This document shows, one piece after another, positions 37,321-50,824 of a stretch of DNA of 64,000 bases; position 1 is the first letter of the stretch, and each line of letters starts with the position of its first letter. The notes under the pieces were generated by a model. That model saw only the letters and a program-made list of their open reading frames with translations. It was not told where the DNA came from and made no database searches. Source of the DNA: Salvelinus alpinus (taxonomy: Eukaryota; Chordata; Actinopteri; Salmoniformes; Salmonidae). Location: positions 8,519,019 to 8,583,018 of the forward strand of contig NC_092089.1 of assembly GCF_045679555.1 (NCBI RefSeq), read 5' to 3'. A program made the position numbers and the translations under genes.

Positions 37321-37828
37321 ACACAGCGTAGAGATATACTGTAGAGGTGGTTCGCTGTTAATGCTAAGGAAAGTTATCTAATATTTACCGCCTGTTATTT
37401 AATGGCCAACAAGTGTAAACAACAACACAAAAACAACAGTCCATGGTATAATAAAGTAACAACAATTATTATTAGTTTAATGACAGCAAGTATTATAATA
37501 TAATAATGAGCAGTATGGGAAATTACCTTTTCCAATTAATTAAAGTTAAATATAGTTTAATATATCATTGATTGAATGGTTGCTCGTGTGATAAAACACA
37601 GAAATCTTGAAAAAAAATGACATATTGTATTAAAAGATTTAAAATGAATTTGACTTTATATCATTCCTATTAACAAAATAAAAGTTACGTACATTTTAAT
37701 AATGAATACATAAACATTAGATGCCAATGCAAATTGGCACTAAACTGCTGCTATTTTGAGGAAGAACATTGGACATATGGGAAACCAGAAAGTGTACAAT
37801 ATTCTAACACAATATGTTGTTAGCCCCG

Positions 37829-38003
37829 GGCCTACCCCTAACCCGGCCTACCCCTAACCCTAACCCTAACCCGGCCTACCCCTAACCCTACCCCTAACCC
37901 GGCCTACCCCTAACTCTACCCCTACCCCTAACTCTAACCCGGCCTACCCCTAACCCGGCCTACCCCTAACTCTACCCCTACCCCTAACTCTACCCCTAAC
38001 CCG
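37829..38003. repeat. Interstitial telomere-like tract (CCCTAA variants)
   Basis: Runs of ccctaaccctaaccctaa are interleaved with cctacccctaac and aacccggcctac units. The vertebrate telomere hexamer is recognisable but most units are degenerate, and ordinary sequence lies on both sides, so this is not a chromosome end. Confidence 0.85.
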
Positions 38004-38558
38004 GACAACGCCGGGCCCCATATTTTCCATTTAGTCTTGGGCCGTGGTCCCACACCATACTCTGCCTTTTGTTGCTGAACACCTACAGTGTCCCTTTGCT
38101 GCCTGAAATCTGACACAATGTAGCGATCCATTGACTTTGCTGTTGGATTGCGCCTCGTGTGTGTGTGAGCAGAGAGGTGACGTCGTGGAGGGAAAGTTTA
38201 TCACTGTCTTGTCTTTTTGTCAGGAGCAGCCTATTCACCCAGACCTCTGCTTTACAACGCAGCTGTCTCTGCCTCTTTCATCCAGAGATGTCTGTTGTCT
38301 TTCTGAAGATGCCTTAATCCAATCATCTCCGTAGTGAGAGAGAGAGACGCCTGAATACCTCCTGTAGTTTGGCCCAGCTGGGAGCGACAAGTCAGTCACT
38401 AGCAACACTACAACAATGTCCCGACACCGTGTTCAGCGGACTACTCTGCTGCTACTGGTTTCAGGAACACAATGGGTTGAATGGGACGGATGGCACGGTC
38501 ACAGGCCTTTCTATCCAAGAGGGACGGGTCGGTATCAAACACGCCACGGGAAGAGACT
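38004..38558. other. Unique spacer, no gene supported
   Basis: Several short frames occur (for example 38131-38334 plus) without motifs. A short GA run lies near 38334. I see no RNA gene or transposon. Confidence 0.45.
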
Positions 38559-39142
38559 GGATAGCTGGGTTGGAGGGGGCTGCACGGTTCTTGTGGAGGG
38601 GGGAGGGGGCTGGATAGCTGGGTTGGAGGGGGCTGCGTGGTTCTTGTGGAGGGGGGAGGGGGCTGGATAGCTGGGTTGGAGGGGGCTGCACGGTTCTTGT
38701 GGAGGGGGGAGGGGGCTGGATAGCTGGGTTGGAGGGGGCTGCGTGGTTCTTGTGGAGGGGGGAGGGGGCTGGATAGCTGGGTTGGAGGGGGCTGCGTGGT
38801 TCTTGTGGAGGGGGGAGGGGGCTGGATAGCTGGGTTGGAGGGGGCTGCGTGGTTCTTGTGGAGGGGGGAGGGGGCTGGATAGCTGGGTTGGAGGGGGCTG
38901 CACGGTTCTTGTGGAGGGGGGAGGGGGCTGGATAGCTGGGTTGGAGGGGGCTGCACGGTTCTTGTGGAGGGGGGAGGGGGCTGGATAGCTGGGTTGGAGG
39001 GGGCTGCGTGGTTCTTGTGGAGGGGGGAGGGGGCTGGATAGCTGGGTTGGAGGGGGCTGCGTGGTTCTTGTGGAGGGGGGAGGGGGCTGGATAGCTGGGT
39101 TGGAGGGGGCTGCGTGGTTCTTGTGGAGGGGGGAGGGGGCTG
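38559..39142. repeat. 53-nt G-rich minisatellite, about 11 units
   Basis: The unit starts ggatagctgggttggagggg and contains tcttgtggaggggggaggg. Units fall into two types, gctgcacgg and gctgcgtgg, which occur in mixed order. Each unit carries several runs of three or more guanines on the plus strand. Proline-rich minus-strand frames are a consequence of the C-rich complement. Confidence 0.96.
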
Positions 39143-39195
39143 AGACTCACATGTCTCTCTCACAAGTAGCAACACCCGACTTGGTAGCTGCGGCT

Positions 39196-39775
39196 GATTT
39201 GCTCTCCAGCCCTGCTGACCAGGCCCTGATTCGCTCTCCAGCCCTGCTGACCAGGCCCTGATTCGCTCTCCAGCCCTGCTGACCAGGCCCTGATTCGCTC
39301 TCCAGCCCTGCTGACCAGGCCCTGATTCGCTCTCCAGCCCTGCTGACCAGGCCCTGATTCGCTCTCCAGCCCTGCTGACCAGGCCCTGATTCGCTCTCCA
39401 GCCCTGCTGACCAGGCCCTGATTCGCTCTCCAGCCCTGCTGACCAGGTCCTGATTCGCTCTCCAGCCCTGCTGACCAGGCCCTGATTCGCTCTCCAGCCC
39501 TGCTGACCAGGCCCTGATTCGCTCTCCAGCCCTGCTGACCAGGCCCTGATTCGCTCTCCAGCCCTGCTGACCAGGCCGTGATTCGCTCTCCAGCCCTGCT
39601 GACCAGGCCCTGATTCGCTCTCCAGCCCTGCTGACCAGGCCCTGATTCGCTCTCTCCAGCCCTGCTGACCAGGCCCTGATTCGCTCTCCAGCCCTGCTGA
39701 CCAGGCCCTGATTCGCTCTCCAGCCCTGCTGACCAGGCCCTGATTCGCTCTCTCCAGCCCTGCTGACCAGGCCAG
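39196..39775. repeat. 32-nt minisatellite, about 18 units
   Basis: The unit is gattcgctctccagccctgc followed by tgaccaggccct. A ctctctcc length variant appears near 39650 and 39750, and single changes occur near 39447 and 39577. It lies about 50 nt after the 53-nt array. Confidence 0.96.
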
Positions 39776-39980
39776 AACAGGCCAGAGGAGAACGTGGAGG
39801 TAGACACTTTCTGGATAATAAAAAGCTCCATTCTGTGTTTTGATCAGCAGAGATAGAGCAGAATAGGAGGAACATTCCCTGTGTGTCTGAGATCAGATCA
39901 GAGATCCTCAGGAGGTAACGGACCAGAGAAGCAACAAAACACTACTAGAGCCTTGTGGACAATATGTTGCTCTCTACCTG

Positions 39981-40938
39981 GGTCAAAACACACCCCAGAT
40001 ATACTGAGGCCTCATTAGGGTCAAAACACACCCCTGAAATACTAAGGGCTCATTAAGGTCATAACACACCCCAGATATAGTGAAGGCTCTTTAAGGTCAA
40101 AACACACCCCAGATATACTGAGGGCTCATTAAGGTCAAAACAGCCCCCAGATATACTGAGGCCTCATTAGGGTCAAAACACACCCCAGATATACTGAGGG
40201 CTCATTAAGGTCAAAACAGCACCCAGATATACTGAAGGCTCATTAAGGTCAAAACACACCCCAGATATACTGAAGGCTCATTAAGGTCAAAACACACCCC
40301 AGATATAGTGAAGGCTCATTAAGGTCAAAACAGCCCCCAGATATACTGGGGGCTCATTAGGGTAAAAACACACTGCCAGATATACTGAGGCCTCATTAGG
40401 GCCAAAACACACCCCAGATTTACTGAGGGCTAATTATGGTCAAAACACACGCCATATATAATGAGGCCTCTTTAGGGTAAAAACACACTACCAGATATAC
40501 TGAGGCCTCATTAGGGCCAAAACACACGGCCAAATATACTGAGGGATCATTAGTGTCAAAACACACCTAAGATATACAGGTGGTTCATTATGGTCAAAAC
40601 AAACGGCCAGATATAATAGGGGCTCATTAAGGTCAAAACACACCCCAGATATAGTGAAGGCTCATTAAGGTCAAAACACACCCCAAATATACTGAGGGCT
40701 CATTAGAATAAAAACACACTGCCAGATATACTGGGGGCTCATTAAAATGAAAACACAGCCCAGATATACTGAGGGCTAATTATGGTCAAAACACACGCCA
40801 TATATAATGAGGCCTCAGTAGGGCCAAAACACATTGCCAGATATACTGAGGCCTCAGTAGGGCCAAAACACCCTCCGATATACTGAGGCCTCAGTAGGGT
40901 TAAAAAAAAAACGGCCAGATATACTGAGGGCTCATTAA
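39981..40938. repeat. 38-nt minisatellite, diverged left half of a split array
   Basis: The unit begins ggtcaaaacacaccccagat and ends ctcattaa. There are about 25 units, with many substitutions. The array is interrupted at 40939 by a 1.4 kb element and resumes at 42374. Confidence 0.92.
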
Positions 40939-42373
40939 AACTTCTTTGTGATAGGGGGCAGCATTTTCACTTTTGGATGAATAGATTGCCCATAGTGAAC
41001 TGCCTCCTACTCTGTCCCAGATGCTAATATATGCATATAATTATTACTATTGGATATAAAACACTCTGAAGTTTCTAAAACTGTTTGAATGATATCTGTG
41101 AGTATAACAGAACTCATGTGGCAGGCAAAAACCTGAGAATAAATCCAAATAGGAAGTGATAATTCTGAGGCTGCTCGATGTTCAACTCATCGCCTATTCA
41201 ATTCACTGTAAGATATGGATCTGTTTGCACTTCCTACGCCTTCCACTAGATATCAACAGTCTGTAGAACGTGGATTGAAGCCTCTACTGTGATGTTGAGC
41301 CGAATGGGAGGTGTTTCAGTCATTGGTCTGGCAGAACGCCAGTTCCTGGTCATGCGCATTCCAAACGATATCGCCTTGCGTTCCATTACTTCTAGAGACA
41401 CAAAGGAATTCTCCGGTTGGAACGTTATTGGATAGTTATGATAACAACATCCTGAAGATTGATTCTATACATAGTTTGACCAGTTTATTCGACCTGTAAT
41501 ATAACTTTTTGAAGTTTTTGTCAGAGTTCGCCTGCATCTGCGCGAGCGTTTGGACATGTGCACTAAATGTCCTAGCAAAAGTAGCTACTTAGACATAAGT
41601 AATGGACATTATCGAACAAAACAACTATTTATTGTGGAACTAGGATTCCTGGGAGTGCATTCTGATGAAGATCATCAAAGGTAAGGGAATATTTATGATG
41701 TAATTTCGTATTTCTGTTGACTCCAACATGGCGGACAAATGTTGTTTTTATCTGACCGCCGTCTCAGATTATTGCATGGTGTGCTTTTTCCGTAAAGTTT
41801 TTTTGAAATCTGACACAGCGGTTGCATTAAGAACAAGTGTATCTTTAATTCTATGTAAAACATGTATCTTTCATCAAAGTGTATAATGAGTATTCCTGTT
41901 ATTAGATGGGGCTCTCTGCAATTTCTCCGGATATTTTGGAGGCATTTCTGAACATGGCGCCAATGTAAACTAAGATTTTTGGATATAAATATGCACATTA
42001 TCGAACAAAACATACATGTATTGTGTAACATGATGTCCTATGAGTGTCATCTGATGAAGATCATCAAAGGTTAGTGATTAATTTTCTCTATTTCTGCTTT
42101 TTGTGACTCCTATCTATGGCTGGGAAAATGGCTGTGTTTTTCTGTGGCTATATACTGACCTAACATAATCGTTTGGTGTGCTTTCGCCGTAAATCCTTTT
42201 TGAAATCAGACATGTTGGCTGGATTCACAACATGTGTAGCTTTAATTTGGTGTCTTTCATGTGTGATTTCATGAAAGATAGATTTTTATAGTAATATATT
42301 TGAATTTGGCGCGCTGCATTTTTTCTGGCTTTTGGCCAAGTGGGACGTTAGCGTCCCACATATCCCAGAGAAG
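40939..42373. mobile_element. Non-autonomous TTAA-site element, 1435 bp
   Basis: The element is flanked by TTAA at 40935-40938 and 42374-42377. Removing the element and one TTAA restores a normal array unit. The ends are short imperfect inverted repeats: aacttctttgtgata on the left and, read in reverse complement, cttctctgggata on the right. No transposase frame is present. The interior repeats itself with about 390-nt spacing (cattatcgaacaaaaca near 41607 and 41997; gatgaagatcatcaaagg near 41665 and 42053). TTAA targeting is characteristic of piggyBac-superfamily elements, but the ends lack a clear CCYT motif, so the class is provisional. I recognise the sequence type as dispersed in salmonids. 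Confidence 0.7.
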
Positions 42374-44570
42374 TTAAGATCAAAACATAGCCCAGATATA
42401 CTGGAAGCACATAAGGATCAAAACACACAGAGAGATACACTGGGGACTCATTAAGATCAAAACACACAGAGAGATACACTGGGGACTCATTAAGGTCAAA
42501 ACACACAGAGAGATACACTGGGGACTCATTAAGATCAGAACACACAGAGAGATACACTGGGGACTCATTAAGATCAAAACACACAGAGAGATACACTGGG
42601 GACTCATTAAGGATCAAAACACACAGAGAGATACACTGGGGACTCATTAAGGATCAAAACACACAGAGAGATAAACTGGGGACTCATTAAGATCAAAACA
42701 CACAGAGAGATACACTGGGGACTCATTAAGGTCAAAACACACAGAGAGATACACTGGGGACTCATTAAGATCAGAACACACAGAGAGATACACTGGGGAC
42801 TCATTAAGATCAAAACACACAGAGAGATACACTGGGGACTCATTAAGGATCAAAACACACAGAGAGATACACTGGGGACTCATTAAGATCAAAACACACA
42901 GGGAGATACACTGGGGACTCATTAAGATCAAAACACACAGAGAGATACACTGGGGACTCATTAAGGTCAAAACACACAGAGAGATACACTGGGGACTCAT
43001 TAAGGATCAAAACACACAGAGAGATACACTGGGGACTCATTAAGGTCAAAACACACAGAGAGATACACTGGGGACTCATTAAGATCAAAACACACAGAGA
43101 GATACACTGGGGACTCATTAAGATCAAAACACACAGCCAGAAATACCTAGGGGTCATTAGGGTCAAAACACACAGAGAGATACACTGGGGACTCATTAAG
43201 ATCAAAACACACAGAGAGATACACTGGGGACTCATTAAGGTCAAAACACACAGAGAGATACACTGGGGACTCATTAAGGATCAAAACACACAGAGAGATA
43301 CACTGGGGACTCATTAAGATCAAAACACACAGAGAGATACACTGGGGACTCATTAAGGTCAAAACACACAGAGAGATACACTGGGGACTCATTAAGATCA
43401 AAACACACAGAGAGATACACTGGGGACTCATTAAGGTCAAAACACACAGCCAGAAATACCTAGGGGTCATTAGGGTCAAAACACACAGAGAGATGTACTG
43501 GGGACTCATTAAGGTCAAAACACACAGAGAGATACACTGGGGACTCATTAAGGTCAAAACACACAGAGAGATACACTGGGGACTCATTAAGATCAAAACA
43601 CACAGAGAGATACACTGGGGACTCATTAAGGTCAAAACACACAGCCAGAAATACCTAGGGGTCATTAGGGTCAAAACACACAGAGAGATGTACTGGGGAC
43701 TCATTAAGGTCAAAACACACAGAGAGATACACTGGGGACTCATTAAGGTCAAAACACACAGAGAGATACACTGGGGACTCATTAAGATCAAAACACACAG
43801 AGAGATACACTGGGGACTCATTAAGGTCAAAACACACAGAGAGATACACTGGGGACTCATTAAGATCAAAACACACAGAGAGATACACTGGGGACTCATT
43901 AAGGTCAAAACACACAGCCAGAAATACCTAGGGGTCATTAGGGTCAAAACACACAGAGAGATACACTGGGGACTCATTAAGGTCAAAACACACAGAGAGA
44001 TACACTGGGGACTCATTAAGGTCAAAACACACAGAGAGATACACTGGGGACTCATTAAGGTCAAAACACACAGAGAGATACACTGGGGACTCATTAAGGT
44101 CAAAAACACACAGAGAGATACACTGGGGACTCATTAAGGTCAAAACACACAGAGAGATAGACTGGGGACTCATTAAGATCAAAACACACAGAGAGATACA
44201 CTGGGGACTCATTAAGGATCAAAACACACAGAGAGATACACTGGGGACTCATTAAGATCAAAACACACAGAGAGATACACTGGGGACTCATTAAGATCAA
44301 AACACACAGAGAGATACACTGGGGACTCATTAAGATCAAAACACACAGAGAGATACACTGGGGACTCATTAAGATCAAAACACACAGAGAGATACACTGG
44401 GGACTCATTAAGGATCAAAACACACAGAGAGATACACTGGGGACTCATTAAGATCAAAACACACAGAGAGATACATTGGGGACTCATTAAGATCAAAACA
44501 CAGCCAGAAATACCTAGGGGTCATTAGGGTCAAAACACACCCAAAATATACTGGTGGTTCATCATGGTCA
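42374..44570. repeat. 39-nt minisatellite, homogeneous right half of the split array
   Basis: The unit contains cacacagagagatacactgg followed by ggactcattaa. About 56 units are far more uniform than those left of the insertion. Units alternate between aagatca, aaggtca and aaggatca. A distinctive unit, cagccagaaatacctagg, recurs near 43135, 43449, 43644 and 43917, giving higher-order blocks of about 195-314 nt. Minus-strand frames (up to 320 codons) are repeat artefacts. Confidence 0.94.
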
Positions 44571-44583
44571 ACAGCTACACTGG

Positions 44584-44669
44584 TATCAAATGAAATCACA
44601 TTTTATTTGTCTGATGCAACGAATACAACAGGTGTAGACCTTACAGTGAAATTTTTACTTACAAGCCCA
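44584..44669. mobile_element. Fragment of a dispersed retroelement end
   Basis: The stretch aaatcacattttatttgtct followed by gaatacaacaggtgtagacc matches a terminal sequence I know to be common in salmonid DNA, probably a LINE end. Only about 85 nt is present. Confidence 0.55.
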
Positions 44670-44675
44670 AACCTA

Positions 44676-45300
44676 TTAAGGATCCGCCAATTTTTTAAAA
44701 ATATTCCCGTAAAATGACAAACCCAAATTTAACTACCTAAGGCTCAGGACCTGAAGCAAGGATATGCATATTATTGGTACCATTTGGAAGGAAACACTTT
44801 GAAGTTTTTTGAAATGTGAAATTAATGTAGGAGAATATAACACATTAGATCTGGTTAAAGATAATACAAAGAAAAAAACATGCAGTTTTTTGTACCATCT
44901 TTGAAATGCAAGAGACAGGCCGTAATGTATTATTACAGCCCAGGCGCAATTTAGATTTTGTCCACTAGGTGGCAGCAGTGTATGTGCAATGTTTTAGACT
45001 GATCCAATGAACCATTGCATTACTGTTCAAAATGTTGTATCAAGTCTGCCCAAATGTGCCTAATTGGTTTGTTGATACATTTTCATGTTCATAATTGTCC
45101 ACTCTCCTCAAATAATATCATGGTATTCTTTCACTGTAATAGCTACTGTAAATTGGACAGTGCAGATTAACAAGAATTTAAGCTTTCTGCCCTTATCAGA
45201 TATGCATATGTCCCGGGAAATGTTCTTGTTTCTTACAACCTCATGCTGATCCCATTAGCCTGCGTTAGCTCAACCGTCCAGCGGGGAGGACACCGATCCT
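44676..45300. mobile_element. Dispersed salmonid-type repeat, probably non-autonomous DNA element
   Basis: It begins ttaaggatccgcc and ends ggacaccgatcct, giving a short inverted end (aggatc). The interior includes aaggatatgcatattattgg and ccactaggtggcagcagtgt, a strong match to the core CTCF motif CCACNAGGTGGCAG. I recognise the interior as a widespread salmonid repeat; there is no coding frame. Boundaries are approximate. Confidence 0.5.
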
Positions 45301-45303
45301 ATT

Positions 45304-45462
45304 CCCTGACCCAATAGGGACACGCCCAGCTAGCAGTAATACCTTTTCCCTGACCCAATAGGGACATGCCTAGCTAGCAGTAATACCTTTTCCCTGACCC
45401 AATAGGGACATGCCTAGCTAGCAGTAATACCTTTTCCCTGACCCAATAGGGAGAAGGCTAAA
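45304..45462. repeat. 44-nt repeat, about 3.5 units
   Basis: The unit begins ccctgacccaatagggaca and ends cagtaatacctttt. The last copy is cut short at gggagaagg. Confidence 0.92.
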
Positions 45463-45498
45463 CCCCTGTGGCCCTGTCCTCTGTCTGCTTGGCCTTTT

Positions 45499-46867
45499 TA
45501 ACACTAACTCAGAACCCGATGTAACACTACCTCATCACACGATGTAACACTACCTCATCACACGATGTAACACTACCTCATCACACGATGTAACACTACC
45601 TCAGAACCCGATGTAACACTACATCATCACACGATGTAACACTACCTCATCACACGATGTAACACAACCTCAGAACCCGATGTAACACTACATCATCACA
45701 CGATGTAACACTACCTCATCACACGCTGTAACACTACCTCATCACACGATGTAACACTACCTCATCACACGATGTAACACTACCTCATCACACGATGTAA
45801 CACTACCTCATCACACGATGTAACACTACCTCATCACACGATGTAAAACTACCTCATCACACGATGTAAAACTACCTCATCACACGATGTAACACTACCT
45901 CATCACACGATGTAACACTACCTCATCACACGATGTAACACTACCTCAGAACACGATGTAACACTACCTCAGAACCCGATGTAACACTACATCATCACAC
46001 GATGTAACACTACCTCATCACACGATGTAACACTACCTCATCACACGATGTAACACTACCTCAGAACCCGATGTAACACTACCTCAGAACATGATGTAAC
46101 ACTACCTCAGAACATGATGTAACACTACCTCATCACACGATGTAAAACTACCTCATCACACGATGTAACACTACCTCAGAACCCGATGTAACACTACCTC
46201 ATCACACGATGTAACACTACCTCATCACACGATGTAACACAACCTCAGAACCCGATGTAACACTACCTCAGAACATGATGTAACACTACTTCAGAACACG
46301 ATGTATCACTACCTCATCACACGATGTAACACTACCTCATCACACGATGTAACACTACCTCATCACACGATGTAACACTACCTCAGAACACGATGTAACA
46401 CTACCTCAGAACATGATGTAACACTACCTCAGAACATGCTGCAACACTACCTCAGAACCCGATGTAACACTACCTCAGAACACAATGTAACACTACCTCA
46501 GAACCCGATTTAACACTACATCATCACACGATGTAACAATACCTCATCACATGATGTAACACTAACTCAGAGCATGATGTAACACTACCTCAGAACACGA
46601 TGTAACACTACCTCATCACACGATGTAACACTACCTCATCACACGATGTAGCACTACCTCATCACATGATGTAACACTACCTCAGAACCCGATGTAACAC
46701 TACGTCAGAACACGATGTAACACTACCTCATCACATGATGTAGCACTACCTCATCACATGATGTAACACTACCTCAGAACCCGATGTAACACTACGTCAG
46801 AACACGATGTAACACTACCTCAGAACACGATGTAACACTACCTCATCACACGATGTAACACTACCTT
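45499..46867. repeat. 23-nt minisatellite, about 59 units
   Basis: The unit is taacactacctcatcacacg plus atg. Two main types alternate irregularly: catcacacg and cagaacccg/cagaacacg. The segment from 46868 to 47036 is unique. Confidence 0.96.
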
Positions 46868-47036
46868 TATGAGAAAAGATTGCAGTCAGAGTGCAGTTTA
46901 ACTACAGTATGCTGCAAAAATATCACATACGACTGCAGTTACTGCACTTTTATTGCAGTACCAAACAGCAATCTTTTTGTAAGGGTAGGAACCTCATTAC
47001 CTGCTATCTCCAAACCAGAGTTTGGTCACCAGTTTG

Positions 47037-48452
47037 GTCAATAATAGAACTACACTCAGGGTTCCAGTCTCTATCTCTGCACCAATAACAGAACTACACT
47101 CAGGGTTCTAGTCTCTATCTCTGCACCAATAACAGAACTACACTCAGGGTTCCAGTCTCTATCTCTGCACCAATAACAGAACTACACTCAGGGTTCTAGT
47201 CTCTATTTCTGCACCAATAACAGAACTACACTCAGGGTTCTAGTCTCTATCTCTGCACCAATAACAGAACTACACTCAGGGTTCCAGTCTCTATCTCTGC
47301 ACTAATAACAGAACTACACTCAGGGTTCCAGTCTCTATCTCTGCACCAATAACAGAACTACACTCAGGGTTCCAGTCTCTATCTCTGCACCAATAACAGA
47401 ACTACACTCAGGGTTCTAGTCTCTATCTCTGCACCAATAACAGAACTACACTCAGGGTTCCAGTCTCTATCTCTGCACCAATAACAGAACTACACTCAGG
47501 GTTCCAGTCTCTATCTCTGCACCAATAACAGAACTACACTCAGGGTTCTAGTCTCTATCTCTGCACCAATAACAGAACTACCCTCAGGGTTCTAGTCTCT
47601 ATCTCTGCACCAATAACAGAACTACACCAGGGTTCTAGTCTCTATCTCTGCACCAATAACAGAACTACCCTCAGGGTTCCAGTCTCTATCTCTGCACCAA
47701 TAACAGAACTACACCCAGGGTTCTAGTCTCTATCTCTGCACCAATAACAGAACTACCCTCAGGGTTCCAGTCTCTATCTCTGCACCAATAACAGAACTAC
47801 ACTCAGGGTTCTAGTCTCTATCTCTGCACCAATAATAGAACTACACTCAGGGTTCCAGTCTCTATCTCTGCACCAATAACAGAACTACACTCAGGGTTCC
47901 AGTCTCTATCTCTGCACCAATAACAGAACTACACTCAGGGTTCTAGTCTCTATCTCTGCACCAATAACAGAACTACACTCAAGGTTCCAGTCTCTATCTC
48001 TGCACCAATAACAGAACTACACTCAGGGTTCTAGTCTCTATCTCTGCACCAATAACAGAACTACCCTCAGGGTTCCAGTCTCTATCTCTGCACCAATAAC
48101 AGAACTACACTCAGGGTTCTAGTCTCTATCTCTGCACCAATAACAGAACTACACTCAAGGTTCCAGTCTCTATCTCTGCACCAATAACAGAACTACACTC
48201 AGGGTTCTAGTCTCTATCTCTGCACCAATAACAGAACTACCCTCAGGGTTCCAGTCTCTATCTCTGCACCAATAACAGAACTACACTCAGGGTTCTAGTC
48301 TCTATCTCTGCACCAATAACAGAACTACACTCAGGGTTCCAGTCTCTATCTCTGCACCAATAACAGAACTACCCTCAGGGTTCCAGTCTCTATCTCTGCA
48401 CCAATAACATAACTACACTCAGGGTTCCAGTCTCTATCTCTGCACCAATAAC
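47037..48452. repeat. 44-nt minisatellite, about 32 units
   Basis: The unit contains ccagtctctatctctgcacc followed by aataacagaactacactc and agggtt. Variation is chiefly ttcc/ttct and tacact/taccct. It is unrelated to the 44-nt repeat at 45304. Confidence 0.96.
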
Positions 48453-48464
48453 AGTCTCAGGAAT

Positions 48465-48655
48465 CATCTACCGTCTCAGTGCAGGGAGGTCTGTTGATGT
48501 GTCCCTCTCCATCTCTCCTCAGGAAGCATCTACCGTCTCTGTGCCGGGAGGTCTGTTGATGTGTCCCTCTCCATCTCTCCTCAGGAAGCATCTACCGTCT
48601 CAGTGCAGGGAGGTCTGGCACATTGATGTGTGTCTCTCCATCTCTCCTGAGACTA
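48465..48655. repeat. 62-nt repeat, three units
   Basis: The unit begins ctaccgtctcagtgcaggga and contains gtccctctccatctctcctc. The third copy carries a small insertion (gcacat). Confidence 0.92.
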
Positions 48656-48732
48656 TCTTTATCAACTCCTGGGTTCGTCTGCTTCAGCAGCTGCTTCAAA
48701 CCCAGTTTAACAGCTGTGTGGAGCTATAGCTA

Positions 48733-48870
48733 GTATATACTGTAGTTTACACTATAGAGTGATATTAACACTGGAGGGTATATACTGTAGTTTACACTAT
48801 AGAGTGATATTAACACTGGAGATTATATACTGTAGTTTACACTATAGAGTGATATTAACACTGGAGATTA
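48733..48870. repeat. 45-nt minisatellite, left block (about three units)
   Basis: The unit contains tatactgtagtttacactat followed by agagtgatattaacactgg. It stops at gagatta, where Tc1-A inserted, and resumes at 50475. Confidence 0.95.
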
Positions 48871-50474
<1,604 letters not shown>

Positions 50475-50805
50475 TATATACTGTAGTTTACACTATAGAG
50501 TGATATTAACACTGGAGATTATATACTGTAGTTTACACCATAGAGTGATATTAACACTGGAGATTATATACTGTAGTTTACACCTTAGAGTGATATTAAC
50601 ACTGGAGATTATATACTGTAGTTTACACCTTAGAGTGATATTAACACTGGAGATTATATACTGTAGTTTACACTATAGAGTGATATTAACACTGGAGATT
50701 ATATACTGTAGTTTACACCATAGAGTGATATTAACACTGGAGATTATATACTGTAGTTTACACCATAGAGTGATATTAACACTGGAGATTATATACTGTA
50801 GTTTA
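50475..50805. repeat. 45-nt minisatellite, right block between the two Tc1 elements
   Basis: About seven units of the same array as 48733-48870, with cac-ctat, -catag and -cttag variants. It ends at gttta, the TA target of Tc1-B. A degenerate last unit, tacatgtgatattagcaatg, follows Tc1-B at about 52480. Confidence 0.95.
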
Positions 50806-50824
50806 CAGTCATGGCCAAAAGTTT

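Noticed and set aside
37829..38003. True chromosome end
   Set aside because: The telomere-like units are degenerate, and ordinary sequence, including transposons, continues for 26 kb beyond.
38441..39875. Proline-rich and Gly/Gln-rich minus-strand frames
   Set aside because: Composition effects of the 53- and 32-nt arrays, open in more than one frame.
42348..44599. Minus-strand frames with MSPQCISLCVL repeats
   Set aside because: Three overlapping frames carry equivalent repeat products from the 39-nt array; no coding signal.
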